The notes under the pieces are model-generated. The model searched no databases. It saw nothing but the letters and a program-made list of their open reading frames with translations, and had not been told where the DNA came from. A stretch of 64,000 nucleotides of DNA from the NCBI GenBank assembly GCA_050954785.1, contig JBPBQO010000108.1:1-64000 (forward strand), given 5' to 3'. This DNA comes from Lichenicola sp050954785. GTDB taxonomy: Bacteria; Pseudomonadota; Alphaproteobacteria; Acetobacterales; Acetobacteraceae. Position numbers and translations under genes: made by a program. Of the stretch, positions 41,651 to 51,300 are shown in pieces. How positions within the stretch are numbered: position 1 is the stretch's first letter; each line of letters opens with the position of its first letter.

Positions 41651-41817
41651 TGCGCAATCCTGAGTCGGCTCGTTGCCAATTATGCGACGGCATTTCTTAA
41701 CGAAACCTGATTGTCGGTGATCGAGATGCCGCGCTCGTCGCTGCCCGTTCAGGATTTGTTAATGACCTTCCGGGTAGGGTGAAGCGTCCCAAAAAGGCGA
41801 CATCCCATGTGCCTTGA

Positions 41818-44040
41818 ATGGAGTTTTTGGTGACAACCTCTAGCCTGACCTCGACGCAGATAGCTGCTTTGTCGACAGCCACCGTTGCCGGCTTGTCGAC
41901 CAGCACGATCTCCGGCCTGACCACGGCCCAGATCATCGGCTTTAGCTCGAGCCAGCTCGCGGTTTTCACATCGGCCAACATTGCCGCCATCACCACCGCC
42001 GATCTTGCCGTGATATCGACCGCCACACTTGCCGGCTTGACCGCGGCCGAAATGGTGGTTCTGTCCACCGATCAGGTAAAAGTCCTGAGCGCGGCACAGC
42101 TGGCGGCACTGACGACGGCCGCTGTCTCCGCGATCACCACGGGCGAGCTTGCGGTCCTAAGCACGACCCAGCTGGTAGCGCTGACGACGGCGCAGGTGGG
42201 ATCGCTGACCACCGGCCAGGTCGTGGCGCTGGCCACGACGCAGCTGCCCGGGCTGAGCACGGCGCAGGTCAGGGCGCTGAGCAGTGCGCAGATCGGCGTG
42301 CTGAGCACGCTCCAGACCAGCGTGCTGACCAGCACGCAGGTCGGGGCACTGGGCTCGATGCAGCTTGCCGCACTGGGCGTGGCCAACATCAAGGTGCTCG
42401 GCACCGCGGATGTGATGGCCCTGAGCACGGCGGCGATCGCCGGGCTGACCACGGCCGAAACGGCGGTCCTGTCCACCGATCAGGTGAAGGTCCTGAGCGC
42501 GGCGCAGCTGGCGGCGCTGACGACGGCTGCCGTCGCTGCGATCACCACCGCCGAGCTCGCGGTTCTGAGCACGACTCAGCTGGTGGCGCTGACGACGGCG
42601 CAGGTGGGATCGCTGACCACCGGCCAGCTCGTGGCGCTGGCCACGACACAACTGCCCGGGCTGAGCACGGCGCAGGTCAGGGCGCTGAGCATCGCGCAGA
42701 TCGGCGTGCTGAGCACGCTCCAGACCAGCGTGCTGACCAGCACGCAGGTCGGAGCACTGGGCTCGATGCAGCTTGCCGCGCTGGGCGTGGCCAACATCAA
42801 GGTGCTCGGCACCGCGGATGTGATGGCCCTGAGCACGGCGGCGATCGCCGGGCTGACCACGGCCGAAACGGCGGTTCTGTCTACCGATCAGGTGAAAGTC
42901 CTGAGCGCGGCACAGCTGGCGGCACTGACGACGGCCGCTGTTGCTGCGATCACCACGGCCGAGCTTGCAGTTCTGAGCACGGCCCAGCTGGCGGCATTGA
43001 CCACGGCGCAGGTGGGATCGCTGACCACCGGCCAGGTCGTGGCGCTGGCCACGACACAGCTGCCCGGGCTGAGCACGGCGCAGGTCAGGGCGCTGAGCAG
43101 CGCGCAGATCGGCGTGCTGAGCACGCTCCAGACCAGCGTGCTGACCAGCACGCAGGTCGGGGCACTGGGCTCGATGCAGCTTGCCGCACTGGGCACGGCC
43201 AACATCAAGGTGCTCGGCACCGCGGATGTGATGGCCCTGAGCACGGCGGCGATCGTTGGGCTGACCACGGCCGAAACGGCGGTTCTGTCCACCGATCAGG
43301 TGAAAGTCCTGAGCGCGGCGCAGCTGGCGGCACTGACGACGGCTGCCGTCGCTGCGATCACCACGGCCGAGCTTGCGGTTCTGAGCACGGCCCAGCTGGT
43401 AGCGCTGACCACGGCGCAGGTGGGATCGCTGACCACCGGCCAGGTCATGGCGCTGGCCACGACACAGTTGCCCGGGCTGAGCACGGCGCAGGTCAGGGCG
43501 CTGAGCAGCGCGCAGATCGGCGTGCTGGGCACGCTCCAGACCAGCGTGCTGACCAGCACGCAGGTCGGGGCGCTGGGCTCGATGCAGCTTGCCGCACTGG
43601 GCACGGCCAACATCAAGGTTCTAAGCACTGCCGATATGGCAGCTTTGTCGACGGCGGCACTTCCGGGGTTGACGACGGACGGCATTGTTGCGCTGAGCAC
43701 GTTGCAACTCGCATCCTTGACGACAATGCAGTTCATTGCACTCTCGACACGAGGAATATCGGCTTTTACCACGTCTCAAGTTGTTTCTCTGACGTCCGCC
43801 AATATTGCTGCGTTGACGACGATGCAGGTGCAAGCACTGAGCACCGCAAGCGTCGCAGCTTTCACCACCGCCGAACTCGTGGCCTTCTCGACGCGCGATC
43901 TTGTCGCACTGACAACGACGCAGATCCCGGCGCTGACGACGGCACAGATCACTTCGCTGTCGGGTAGCCAGATTGCATCGTTTACCAGCAACCAGGTCGC
44001 CATCATGACTCCGGCACAACAAAACGCGTTGTTTCACTGA
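41818..44040 (+). CDS. Giant octapeptide-repeat protein, Ser/Thr-rich
   Basis: The product (740 residues from ATG 41818, or 736 from GTG 41830) consists of 91 consecutive 8-residue units of the form x-[LIF]-[ST]-[ST]-x-[QDE]-[ILV]-x, from residue 9 to 736, with only a few residues on each side. No signal peptide, membrane helix or other domain is visible. Four near-identical 17-unit blocks (136 residues) make up its middle. The GTG is the better start: GGAG ends six bases before it, while the ATG lacks a Shine-Dalgarno sequence. Nearly every unit offers Ser/Thr pairs, and the gene is framed by two glycosyltransferases including an OGT-like enzyme. Function unknown; probable structural or surface polymer and glycosylation substrate. 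Confidence 0.85.
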   Translation: MEFLVTTSSLTSTQIAALSTATVAGLSTSTISGLTTAQIIGFSSSQLAVFTSANIAAITTADLAVISTATLAGLTAAEMVVLSTDQVKVLSAAQLAALTTAAVSAITTGELAVLSTTQLVALTTAQVGSLTTGQVVALATTQLPGLSTAQVRALSSAQIGVLSTLQTSVLTSTQVGALGSMQLAALGVANIKVLGTADVMALSTAAIAGLTTAETAVLSTDQVKVLSAAQLAALTTAAVAAITTAELAVLSTTQLVALTTAQVGSLTTGQLVALATTQLPGLSTAQVRALSIAQIGVLSTLQTSVLTSTQVGALGSMQLAALGVANIKVLGTADVMALSTAAIAGLTTAETAVLSTDQVKVLSAAQLAALTTAAVAAITTAELAVLSTAQLAALTTAQVGSLTTGQVVALATTQLPGLSTAQVRALSSAQIGVLSTLQTSVLTSTQVGALGSMQLAALGTANIKVLGTADVMALSTAAIVGLTTAETAVLSTDQVKVLSAAQLAALTTAAVAAITTAELAVLSTAQLVALTTAQVGSLTTGQVMALATTQLPGLSTAQVRALSSAQIGVLGTLQTSVLTSTQVGALGSMQLAALGTANIKVLSTADMAALSTAALPGLTTDGIVALSTLQLASLTTMQFIALSTRGISAFTTSQVVSLTSANIAALTTMQVQALSTASVAAFTTAELVAFSTRDLVALTTTQIPALTTAQITSLSGSQIASFTSNQVAIMTPAQQNALFH
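42058..43689 (+). repeat. Four 408-bp tandem repeats inside the octapeptide gene
   Basis: Each copy encodes 17 octapeptides beginning VLSTDQVK: copies start at 42058, 42466, 42874 and 43282. Nucleotide identity is high throughout, with the last three units of copy 4 diverged. The 24-base unit and the 408-base superunit are both multiples of three, so unit gain or loss keeps the frame. The pattern implies recent duplication or gene conversion. Confidence 0.9.
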
Positions 44041-44052
44041 TTTGACGACGTT

Positions 44053-44075
44053 CCGCACTGTTCTGAACAGTGCGG
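44053..44075 (+). terminator. Hairpin downstream of the repeat gene
   Basis: CCGCACTGTTC (44053-44063) and GAACAGTGCGG (44065-44075) are perfect complements around one base, giving a strong hairpin 12 bases after the repeat-protein stop. There is no long T-run, so it may terminate weakly, or protect the message end. It separates the repeat gene from the GT41 gene starting at 44110. Confidence 0.5.
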
Positions 44076-44109
44076 GACGCCGTTATCAACATGTTCATCT
44101 TTAGGGACG

Positions 44110-45954
44110 ATGCTGAAGGCCGACAGGATAATGGCGGTCAGGGCGGTGAATCAACTTCTGCAAGACACCTCGCTTGGTAAGCTCAGTTTTCTGTCGATCG
44201 CGCAGGCTGTCGAGCATGCTGTCCCGCCGATCGAGCCCGATGCCCGATTGCGGATCTATCGAAACTGGATTGCCGCCGGCGGCGGGTGCGGCGGCGATGG
44301 TTTTGGCGCCTGGTATAATATGGGCGTGATCTACAGCCAGCATGGCGACAAGAATTCGGCTATTCTCGCCTACCGTCAGGCCCTCGTCCTGAAGCCGAAT
44401 TTCAGTGCGGCTTCGGTCAATCTCGGTCTTGCGCTCGAGGCCGATGGTTCGTCCGATGCAGCACTTGATACATGGGCCGGCGCGTTGCAACCGGATGCGG
44501 ATCGCACGGCCTTGTTGAACCAGCAAGGCCGGCTTTTGGAGCAACTCGGCCGACTGGCCGAGGCGGAGCAGATGCTGGGACGTTCGCTCCGAATCAGTCC
44601 GGCTCAGCCGGATGCGATTCAGCATTGGGTCCATCTTCGTCAGAAAATGTGTCTTTGGCCGGTTCTCGAAGAAGCGAGCGGGCTTGCGGCAAAGGACATG
44701 CTTGGCTCATGCGGCCCGCTCGGAGTGCTCGCACTGACCGACGACGTGGATGTCCAATGTGAGGTGACCGCGTCGTGGATTCTTCGAAAGACCACCGTAT
44801 GCTCCGAACGACTGGCGCCTGAACATCGTTATCCTCACCAGCGTATTCGGATCGGATATCTGTCCTCCGATTACGGTAAGCATGCGATGAGCTACCTGGT
44901 CGCCGAATTATTCGAGCGGCATGACCGGGAGCGATTCGAGATATTCGGCTATTGCTCGAGTCGGGAAGACGGCAGCGATATACGCCGGCGTATCCTGGCG
45001 TCGTTCGATCATGCGAGGATGATCGGTCAACTGACCGACGAGCAGGCGGCCCGCATGATCCGTGCGGACGAGATCGACGTCCTGATCGACCTGAACGGTC
45101 TGACGGCTGGAAGCAGGCTGCAGATCATGCGTTGGCGGCCGGCACCGTTCCAGCTGACATATCTCGGCTTCGTCGGCCCAGTACCCTTACCGGAACTCGA
45201 CGGGATCCTCTGCGACGAATTCGTCATTCCGCCTGAACAGGAGGCGTCGTACCTGCCCAGGCCGCTGGCGATCGCCGGCATCTATCAAGCCAATGACAGC
45301 CACCGGGACGTGGCCCAGGGCCTGACCCGCGACATGGCTGGCCTGCCGCCGGGCCGGTTCGTGCTCTGCTGCTTCTGCGGCCACTTCAAGATCACGGCCA
45401 GGATGTTCGAAGCGTGGCTCTCGATCCTTCATCGGGCTCCGAATACCGTCCTCTGGCTGGTCGATGACAATCAGTGGTCGCAGGCCTCGATGCGCCGCGC
45501 GGCCCAGGCTGTCGGAATCGGTCCGGAGCGGCTTCTGTTCGCACAGCGGTGTGCGCCGGAAATCTACATGGCCCGGCTCGGCCTGGCCGACCTGTTCCTT
45601 GATACCTTTCCCTATAATGCAGGGACGGTGGCCAGCGACGCTATCCGGATGCAGTTGCCGATCGTGACGCTACCCGGCCGTTCATTCGCATCCCGCATGG
45701 CGGCACGATTGCTCGACGTCTATGGTGTTACGGACGGCATTGCCAAGGATCTGGATGCCTATATCGATTGGGCCGTCACGATAGCAACCGATCCATTTGC
45801 CCACCGACAGCACCGTTCACGTTTCACATCCGAGAACTGGAACGCGACACTCGGCGACAGTGCCGCGTTCGGAAAAAGCTTCGAGAGCGCCCTGCTGTGT
45901 CTGGTACAGGATCAGGGCGCTGTCGTCGTCAGCCCAGGTGGAATACCACCTTGA
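44110..45954 (+). CDS. TPR-GT41 glycosyltransferase (O-GlcNAc-transferase/SPINDLY-like)
   Basis: A 614-residue protein. Residues 70-190 form three TPR units (WYNMGVIYSQHGDKNSAIL; ALVLKPNFSAASVNLGLAL; LLEQLGRLAEAEQMLG). The catalytic GT41 part shows RIRIGYLSSDYGKHAMSYL (OGT-type H of G-N-H), LIDLNGLTAGSRLQIM with RPAPFQLTYLGF, a lysine in CGHFKIT matching OGT Lys842, and LDTFPYNAGTVASD with LPIVTLPGRSFASRMAA for the UDP-sugar. These are the OGT/SPY signatures, so it should transfer GlcNAc or fucose to Ser/Thr of proteins. The start is 69 bases after the repeat gene. Its end overlaps the convergent dehydrogenase gene by 26 bases. Confidence 0.88.
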   Translation: MLKADRIMAVRAVNQLLQDTSLGKLSFLSIAQAVEHAVPPIEPDARLRIYRNWIAAGGGCGGDGFGAWYNMGVIYSQHGDKNSAILAYRQALVLKPNFSAASVNLGLALEADGSSDAALDTWAGALQPDADRTALLNQQGRLLEQLGRLAEAEQMLGRSLRISPAQPDAIQHWVHLRQKMCLWPVLEEASGLAAKDMLGSCGPLGVLALTDDVDVQCEVTASWILRKTTVCSERLAPEHRYPHQRIRIGYLSSDYGKHAMSYLVAELFERHDRERFEIFGYCSSREDGSDIRRRILASFDHARMIGQLTDEQAARMIRADEIDVLIDLNGLTAGSRLQIMRWRPAPFQLTYLGFVGPVPLPELDGILCDEFVIPPEQEASYLPRPLAIAGIYQANDSHRDVAQGLTRDMAGLPPGRFVLCCFCGHFKITARMFEAWLSILHRAPNTVLWLVDDNQWSQASMRRAAQAVGIGPERLLFAQRCAPEIYMARLGLADLFLDTFPYNAGTVASDAIRMQLPIVTLPGRSFASRMAARLLDVYGVTDGIAKDLDAYIDWAVTIATDPFAHRQHRSRFTSENWNATLGDSAAFGKSFESALLCLVQDQGAVVVSPGGIPP

Positions 45955-47101
45955 CGCAACCATCCTGCTTGTCGCGGAAGGTCTTGTACAGTTCTGGACC
46001 GTCATCGAGGCTACCGCTCCGGTGCGTGATCAGGAAGGTCGGGTCGATCGTGCCGTCCTGGATAAGTTTCGCCAGCGGTTCGAGATAACGCTTCACGTGG
46101 GTCTGGCCGCTGCGCATGGTCAGGCCTTTCTGCACGATCGCCGCCATGTTCACCGGCACCGGACCCGCGTACACGCCCGGAACCGACACGATGCCGCTCG
46201 GGCGTACCGCCTGGATCATCTGCTCGAGCGCATAGGGACGCTGCATCGAGGTCAGTTTCTCCTGCACCTTGCTGAGCGCGCCCAGCAGGCCGTGATGTCC
46301 GGAAGCTTCCATGCCGACGCAATCGACAACCGCATCGGGACCCTCGCCATTGGTGATTTCCCGAAGGCGCTCCATCACGTCCTCCGTCGATGGATCGATG
46401 ACGTCGGTAGCACCTGCGATGCGCGCCAGCGACATGCGCTCGGACACGGACTCGATTGCAATGATGCGGCCGGCCTTCATGACGGCAGCGGACTTGATGG
46501 CGAACAGGCCGACCGGCCCGGCGCCCCAGATGGCAACCGTCTCGCCCCCCTTGAGGTCGCAGTAGTCGAGCGCCTGCCAACCGGTCGGCAGGATGTCGGT
46601 CAGGAACAGCGCCTGCTCGTCGGACATGCCCTCCGGAACCTTCATCGGCGCCACGTCGGCCATCGGCACGCGCACGTATTCCGCCTGGCCGCCCGAATAG
46701 CCGCCGGTCAGGTGCGAGTAGCCGAATAGACCAGCGGTCGGGTAGCCGAACATCTTCGCGGCCATGGCGCCGTTGCGGTTCGACCGCAGACATGACGCGT
46801 AATTCTGCATCTTGCACATGCGGCATTCGCCACAATTGATATTGAACGGCACGATCACCCGGTCGCCCTTCTTGAGCACGTGGTCGGGACTGCCGACTTC
46901 CACCACTTCGCCCATGAACTCGTGCCCGAGCACGTCACCCTGTTCCATCGTCGGCATCTGGCCATCCAGGAGATGCAGGTCCGACCCGCAGATGGCACAG
47001 CTCGTGACGCGGATAATGACATCGCGCCGGTCCTCGATCGATGGATCGGGCACGGTCTCGCACCGAATGTCGTTTCGTCCGTTCCAGCACAACGCGCGCA
47101 T
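45929..47101 (-). CDS. Zinc-dependent alcohol dehydrogenase (formaldehyde dehydrogenase-like)
   Basis: From ATG 47099-47101 the 390-residue medium-chain dehydrogenase has the catalytic zinc ligands in SCAICGSDLHLL and GHEFMGEV, the structural zinc loop NCGECRMCKMQNYASC, and the NAD motif IWGAGPVGLFAIKSA. The long insertion GAMAAKMFGYPTAGLFGYSHLTGGYSG is that of glutathione-independent formaldehyde-dehydrogenase-like enzymes of the threonine/alcohol group. It oxidises an alcohol or aldehyde hydrate with NAD. It is divergent from an aldo/keto reductase gene 155 bases away, suggesting shared control. Confidence 0.9.
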   Translation of the reverse strand: MRALCWNGRNDIRCETVPDPSIEDRRDVIIRVTSCAICGSDLHLLDGQMPTMEQGDVLGHEFMGEVVEVGSPDHVLKKGDRVIVPFNINCGECRMCKMQNYASCLRSNRNGAMAAKMFGYPTAGLFGYSHLTGGYSGGQAEYVRVPMADVAPMKVPEGMSDEQALFLTDILPTGWQALDYCDLKGGETVAIWGAGPVGLFAIKSAAVMKAGRIIAIESVSERMSLARIAGATDVIDPSTEDVMERLREITNGEGPDAVVDCVGMEASGHHGLLGALSKVQEKLTSMQRPYALEQMIQAVRPSGIVSVPGVYAGPVPVNMAAIVQKGLTMRSGQTHVKRYLEPLAKLIQDGTIDPTFLITHRSGSLDDGPELYKTFRDKQDGCVKVVFHLG

Positions 47102-47256
47102 GATCGCTCTCCACACCGATTATCCGGCGGTAACGCCAGGCTTACCGATCAGGGTTCAAACAGATGCGATCACGCTTCGGCGCGTCGGGCGTCGTGTTGC
47201 ATCAAGAGCGTGCCGGGTGTTGTGTCGGCGCCTGCTCGATCAAGGAGACGACGATC

Positions 47257-48285
47257 ATGGACCATAGACAGCTTGGCCGATCCGGCTTTCGCGTTCCCGT
47301 GCTCAGCTTCGGCACCGGGACTTTCGGTGGGAAGGGCGAGTTTTTCGAGGCCTGGGGGACGTCGGATGTCGCCGAGGCGTCGCGTCTGGTCGATATCTGT
47401 CTCGATGCCGGACTCACCATGTTCGACAGCGCCGACATCTACTCGGCCGGCGCTGCGGAAGAGGTGCTGGGAGAGGCGATTAAGGGCCGCCGCGACAAGG
47501 TCCTGATCTCGACCAAGGCGACCTTCCGCTCGGGTGACGGCGCCAACGAGGTGGGCAGTTCCCGTTTCCATCTGGTCGACGCCGTCGAGAAGGCGCTGCG
47601 CCGCTTGCAGACCGACTATATCGATCTGTTCCAGTTGCACGGGTTCGACGCAATGACGCCGCAGGAAGAAACCCTGTCGGCGCTCGACGACCTCATTCGC
47701 GCCGGCAAGCTCCGCTATATCGGCTGCTCCAATTTCTCCGGCTGGCACCTGATGAAGTCGCTGGCGACCGCCGAGCGCTACAATCTGCCGCGTCATGTGG
47801 CGCACCAGGCGTACTACTCGCTGATCGGCCGCGACTACGAACAGGAACTGATGCCGCTTGGCCTGGACCAAGGCGTAAGTGCCGTGGTGTGGAGCCCGCT
47901 CGGCTGGGGTCGCCTGACCGGAAAGATCGGTCGTAACCGTCCGATCCCCGCCGGCTCGCGCCTGCACAAGACCAGCGACATGGGTCCGCAGGTCGAGGAC
48001 GAGTATCTCTACCAGGTTGTCGACGCGCTGGAGCAGGTCGGCGAGGAGGTCGGCAAGACGGTGCCGCAGGTGGCGCTCAACTGGCTGCTGCAGCGGCCGA
48101 CGGTTGCCAACGTCATCGTCGGTGCCCGTAACGAGGAACAGCTTCGGGCCAATCTGGGCGCGGTCGGCTGGAACCTCACGGTGGCCCAGGTGGCGACCCT
48201 CGACGCTGCCAGCAACCGTCCGAAACCCTATCCCTACTGGCACCAGGCCGGTTTCGCCGAGCGCAATCCGCCACCGGTCGCCTGA
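47257..48285 (+). CDS. Aldo/keto reductase
   Basis: Start ATG 47257 follows AAGGAG. The 342-residue TIM-barrel has the catalytic tetrad of AKRs: Asp in FDSADIYSAG, Tyr in the same segment, Lys in VLISTKATF and His in LFQLHGFDA. The C-terminal NADP part has SPLGWGRLTGKIGRN and VIVGARNEEQLRANLGA. Length and pattern match the AKR11/YccK-like cytosolic group. It reduces aldehydes or ketones with NADPH. The gene pair with the zinc dehydrogenase may serve aldehyde detoxification, by position only. Confidence 0.93.
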   Translation: MDHRQLGRSGFRVPVLSFGTGTFGGKGEFFEAWGTSDVAEASRLVDICLDAGLTMFDSADIYSAGAAEEVLGEAIKGRRDKVLISTKATFRSGDGANEVGSSRFHLVDAVEKALRRLQTDYIDLFQLHGFDAMTPQEETLSALDDLIRAGKLRYIGCSNFSGWHLMKSLATAERYNLPRHVAHQAYYSLIGRDYEQELMPLGLDQGVSAVVWSPLGWGRLTGKIGRNRPIPAGSRLHKTSDMGPQVEDEYLYQVVDALEQVGEEVGKTVPQVALNWLLQRPTVANVIVGARNEEQLRANLGAVGWNLTVAQVATLDAASNRPKPYPYWHQAGFAERNPPPVA

Positions 48286-48320
48286 AGACACTCAGGATCG
48301 GCTCGGCCGGGATCGTCGCA

Positions 48321-51300
48321 CTATGCGGCGCGCTCGCCGAGCTGGCCCGCGGTGGCAAGCCTGGTCGCGGCGATGATGTCGGGCTTGCCCGAGCCCAGAA
48401 GCGGCAGGGCCGCTGCAATACGCAATTCCGACGGCAGCGCGATGTCGGGCAGATGGGCCAGCCGGGCCTGGTGCAGGAATTCCGAGCGCGTGGCATCCGG
48501 CCGGTCGGTCAGCAGCAGGATGCGCTCACCCTTGCGCGGGTCGGCAAGCACCACGGCAACCGACACCGCGTCCGGCCAGAGCTCGCTGGCGACACGCTCG
48601 ATCTGCGCCAGCGACACCATCTCGCCCGCGATCTTAGCGAAGCGGGCAGCGCGGCCGCGTATCGTCACATGTCCGTCGACCGCCGAAACCGACACGATGT
48701 CGCCGGTGTCGTGCCAGCCATCGAGTGGCGGCTGCAGCTGTCCGGGCGCGTCCGGAAGCAGATAGCCCAGCATGACGTTCGGCCCGGAAACCAGCAGTCG
48801 TCCGGCCTCATCGACGCCCTCCACCGGCACCAGCCTGGTTCGCAGTCCGGGCAGGAACCTCCCCACCGTACCGTCGCGGCTGGAGAGCGGCGTGTTCAGC
48901 GCCAGCACCGGCGCCGTCTCGGTCACACCGTAACCTTCCAGAATGCGCAGGCCGAATTTCTCGTTCCAGATCCGCCGGGTCCAGGCGGTAACCGGTTCGG
49001 CGCCGGCCACCACCAGCCGCAGCGTCCGGAAATCCGTCGCATGCGCGGTGCGGGCATAGCCGGACAGGAAGCTGTTGGTGCCGAACATCGCCGTAGCGCC
49101 GATGGAAGAGGCGATCGCCGGAATGGTGCGGTAGTCGAGCGGCGACGGGTAGAGATACACTGGAATGCCGTGCACCAGCGGCAGCATCATGCCGCCGGTG
49201 AGTCCGAAGGCGTGGAACACCGGCAGCACGTTCAGCACCTTGTCGGCAGGTCCGAAATCGATCCGCGATCCCACCTGGGCGATGTTGGCGAGGATGTTGC
49301 GGTGGCTGAGCACCACGCCCTTCGGTGTGCCGGACGTGCCGGACGTCATCAGCACGACGGCCGCTGCGTCCGGATCGCTGCCGGTCAGCAGGGGACGGCC
49401 ACGCTGCAGCAGGCCGCGCAGCCGGTCCGGGAAACCGACCGGAAGATCCTCCAGGTACAGGATCGCGACCCGTGCTGAGAGTGCCTCGATCACCGGCCCG
49501 AGCCGCGCCTTCTCGACCAGCCGGCGGGAGGTGGCCAGCGTAGTGAAGCCGGTCGCGTCGATCGCGGCCTGCAGGGCGGCGAGACCGGCGCGCGGGTTCA
49601 GCACCACCGGCACGATGCCGGCCGAAGCGAGACCCAGGATCGAGGCCGCGGCGGCGTTGGCGTTCGGCAGCATCAGCCCGATGCGCCGTTCGGTGCTCGC
49701 ATACGGCTCCAGTTTCCGCCCCAGCACGGCGGCACCGGCCAGCAGCTTGCGATAGCTGAGCGTGCCGCGGATCGGATCCTGCACCGCGATCCGTCCCATG
49801 CCATGGATGCGTGCGGCACGCGCCACCGCTTCGAACAGCGTAAGGCCGGTCTCGGTGGTTGCCAGCAGCATGTCGGACAGCGTGTCCTGCAATGCGCGGC
49901 CCGCCGCTTCCCGGCGCCGCCGGCCGGCAAGATCGGAACGGACCTCCAGACGTCGAGCGGGCAGCACGGTCAGCCGTACGCGTGGAAACCAGCGGCGACG
50001 CACCTGCGCCCGGCTCAGCCGGGAGAATATCGTCGCCTCCAGGCCTTCGATCCGCACCGGCACGATCATCGCGCCGGCCTTGTCCGCGGCCATCGCGGCA
50101 CCGTCCTGCACCCGCATGATCGCGCCGGTGGTGGTGATGCGGCCTTCGGGAAAAATCACCGCGAGACGGCCGGAGCGGATCTGCTCGATCATCCGGCGCA
50201 TCGAAAGCGGATGCTCGGTATCCACCGGAACCGCCTCGACGACGCGCAGGAACGGCCGCACCCACCAGAGCCGGCTGACCCCGCCATCGATCGCAAACAG
50301 CGGCCGGTCCATGACCGCGAACATCAGCGCCGCATCCAGCCAACTGACATGGTTCGGCGTGACGATCACCGAGTCATGTCTCGCTGCGCTGGCCGATGGC
50401 CGGACCCCGGGAAGGTTCTCCGCCCCCCGCAGCTCGACCCGGTAGAACAGCCGGAACAGCAGCCACACCAGTTCGGCGGCCGGGTTCGGGCTCAGTCGTG
50501 CCAGCATCACGAGCCCGGCCAGCACGCTGGCCAGGCCGGCGATCCCCAGCAGGGCGGGTTCGGTCATCCCGGCTTTCTGCCCGCCAATCAGCGCCAGCGC
50601 GGTCAAGGCCATGCCCAGGGCGGACAGCACGTTCTGGCCCGCGACCGATCGGGCCCGGCGGTCCGGAGCGGCATAGGCCTGAACGGCGGCGAGCGTCGGC
50701 ACCGCCATCAGCCCCCCGCCCACCGCCGCGAGGAACAGGCACACCAGCACATGCCCGATCGCGGGATCGCCCCGATGCAGGCCGATCCCTGAGATGTAAT
50801 CCAGGTCGAGCAGGGAGAGCCCGGTCAGCAGTGCGCCGGGAACCGCGATCAGCAGGATGATCCGACCGCCGCTCAGGAACGAGGCGAGGCCCGAACCAGC
50901 TGCGATGCCTGCGGCGAACACGCACAGGCACAGGGAGACCAGGGCCGGACTGCCGTCCATCCGCCCATGCACCAGCCCCGGCATCAGTGACAGGACCGCG
51001 CTCCCCACCATCCAGAACCATGCATTGGCCAGCGCCGCGCGACGGATCGGCCGGTCGCCGAGCCCGCGCAGCAGCGAGATGGTGGATGCGGCCAGGTTGG
51101 GATTTGGACGCAGTGCCGGAGCCGCGCTCCGCATCTGCGGAATAAGCCGCGCGGAGGCCCATGCCAGCAGGGTGGCCGCAACGAGGGCCAGCCCGACCGC
51201 AATGCGTGCCGGCGCCTCAAGTCCACCTGCCGTGTCGAGCATCAGGCCACTGGCCAGCGCTCCGGCCAGGATCGCACCGAACGTCGCGGCCTCGATCAGC

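Noticed and set aside
42058..43689. CRISPR-like regular repeats
   Set aside because: The 24-bp and 408-bp periods are coding repeats in one open frame without spacers; no cas genes are present.
42072..43772. Several open frames on the minus strand of the repeat gene
   Set aside because: They recur every 408 bases because the DNA repeats, and are simple antisense shadows.
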